From Saitoella complicata NRRL Y-17804 (Eukaryota > Ascomycota > Saitoellomycetes > Saitoellales > Saitoellaceae), in assembly GCF_001661265.1 (NCBI RefSeq), contig NW_017566992.1, forward strand, positions 1,286,892 through 1,350,891: 64,000 nucleotides of DNA, in the 5' to 3' direction. Of the stretch, positions 63,341 to 64,000 are shown one piece after another. The notes beneath the pieces were generated by a model. It saw only the letters and a program-made list of their open reading frames with translations, was not told where the DNA came from and made no database searches. The position numbers and the translations under genes were made by a program. Positions within the stretch are counted from its first letter, which is position 1. Each line of letters begins with the position of its first letter.

Positions 63341-64000
63341 ATGGCCTTTGACTCGACCCGACAATCGAAACGGGAGTCGCACGGGCTTACGCTTGGTGAC
63401 AGTATCGCGGATTTCAACCTGGTTGATAACCTCCTTTCGTCTCTGGCGAGCATGGAAACGGGCTGCAACAAGTCAGTCTCGAACTCACCGCTGGTGCCCC
63501 GCGTGGATGAAGTACCAAGGAGGCACGTGTACAAGTCAATGTTATTGCCTATGGACGATGCACCTCCTACACAAAGAAAACAGTCAATATCTACAATTCC
63601 ATCAAGGCCAGGCACTGCTAGCAGTGCGTCGACTTCCGCCCGACCGACGACAGTCGATTCACTGGGAAAGCAAACGGTGAATTCCACACTCAGAAGCAGC
63701 GAAGTCAAGCAGCAACAGCAGCAACATGGTTTTCTCTGGAGACTATGGCGTGGAGGCAGTACAACTAATTTGGCAAGGCCGGAGACGGAGAAAGAGGTTC
63801 AACGCCCACCATTGCCGAAGAAACGCAGCATGTTCTTCCTCAAACAACCAATTGCGAAGGCCTTACCTGTTCCACCTACGACTACGATTGCTCCGCCTTC
63901 TCCGACGACGGCCGAGTACCAGTCGCGCCCAGTGCAACGTTCTGTAACCGAGTCTGCACTTGACACACTCGCAATCCCTATGACAGCTCAACCGCGTAAA
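63341..64000 (+). CDS. Unrecognised Ser/Thr/Pro-rich protein, runs off right edge
   Basis: From the ATG at 63341 the frame stays open to the window end, 220 codons, so the gene is 3'-truncated by the edge. The first 50 residues hold a possible helix (LTLGDSIADFNLVDNLLSSLASM). The rest is disordered: PRRHVY, many Ser/Thr (STIPSRPGTASSASTSARP), a short Gln run (KQQQQQH) and basic/Pro patches (RPPLPKKRSMFFLKQP). The LWRLWRGG and LPKKRS motifs suggest docking or phosphorylation sites, but I recognise no domain in the visible part. Such leaders are common in fungal signalling or cytoskeletal proteins whose folded domain lies downstream. Confidence 0.6.
   Translation, partial: MAFDSTRQSKRESHGLTLGDSIADFNLVDNLLSSLASMETGCNKSVSNSPLVPRVDEVPRRHVYKSMLLPMDDAPPTQRKQSISTIPSRPGTASSASTSARPTTVDSLGKQTVNSTLRSSEVKQQQQQHGFLWRLWRGGSTTNLARPETEKEVQRPPLPKKRSMFFLKQPIAKALPVPPTTTIAPPSPTTAEYQSRPVQRSVTESALDTLAIPMTAQPRK

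Noticed and set aside
1-64000. tRNA genes, transposons, virus-like elements, CRISPR arrays, secondary-metabolite cluster
   Set aside because: I looked for tRNA B-box-like GGTTCGAATCC, terminal repeats, transposase or reverse-transcriptase motifs and clustered tailoring enzymes by eye, and saw none. A covariance-model and profile search would be decisive.

Overview
This window is nuclear DNA of an ascomycete fungus. It encodes fungal proteins (septin of the Cdc3/AspB type, a Bck1-type MAPKKK, two kinetochore proteins including the DASH subunit Ask1, a type I metacaspase, Sec14, Sds23, a cytochrome b5-fused sphingolipid Delta8-desaturase). Of the 37 introns I could place, 36 are 47-72 nt long, with GTATGT/GTACGT-like donors, CTAAC-like branch sites and YAG acceptors. 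A cofactor-independent phosphoglycerate mutase and a phosphoketolase argue against a Saccharomyces-type yeast. A Taphrinomycotina or Pezizomycotina member fits, but I cannot choose between them from the sequence. Genes are dense (about one per 1.8 kb) and housekeeping in nature. I recognise no transposon, virus-like element, CRISPR array or tRNA.

Layout. 0-6 kb: an unrecognised gene running off the left edge, an SDR oxidoreductase, a small coiled-coil protein, a PLP decarboxylase and the CBS protein Sds23. 6-17 kb: Nop9 divergent from the nuclease Lcl3, then two protein kinases in tandem (a CaMK with five introns and an intronless 1771-residue Bck1-type MAPKKK). 17-30 kb: septin, a MOSC protein, phosphoketolase, a MINDY-family protein that appears to have lost its catalytic residues, phosphoglycerate mutase and glutaredoxin. 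30-42 kb: Rna14, Ask1, an orphan coding-like stretch, ribosomal protein S26, a CBS/PB1 membrane-anchored protein and the importin Kap121/Pse1. 42-54 kb: an acyl-CoA-binding-like protein, metacaspase, sphingolipid desaturase, lipoyl synthase, Tsr1 and Utp7 from one bidirectional promoter, and Nbp35. 53-64 kb: a HbrB-type TORC2 subunit, an unrecognised gene with an in-frame TGA followed by 98 more coding-like codons, Sec14 with a 6-nt first coding exon, Mis14/Nsl1, uroporphyrinogen decarboxylase, a zinc-type dehydrogenase-like protein, Tsr4, and a gene running off the right edge.

Several themes recur. Five genes serve the small ribosomal subunit (NOP9, RPS26, TSR1, UTP7, TSR4). Two serve the kinetochore. 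Several belong to signalling and growth control (CaMK, Bck1, Sds23, HbrB). Two serve Fe-S or lipoate chemistry (Nbp35, Lip5). They are scattered rather than arranged as a biosynthetic cluster. I found no convincing new multi-gene system. The items most worth a second look are the MINDY pseudo-deubiquitinase, the TGA-interrupted gene, the split CPYC site of glutaredoxin and the orphan coding stretch at 34.2-34.9 kb.
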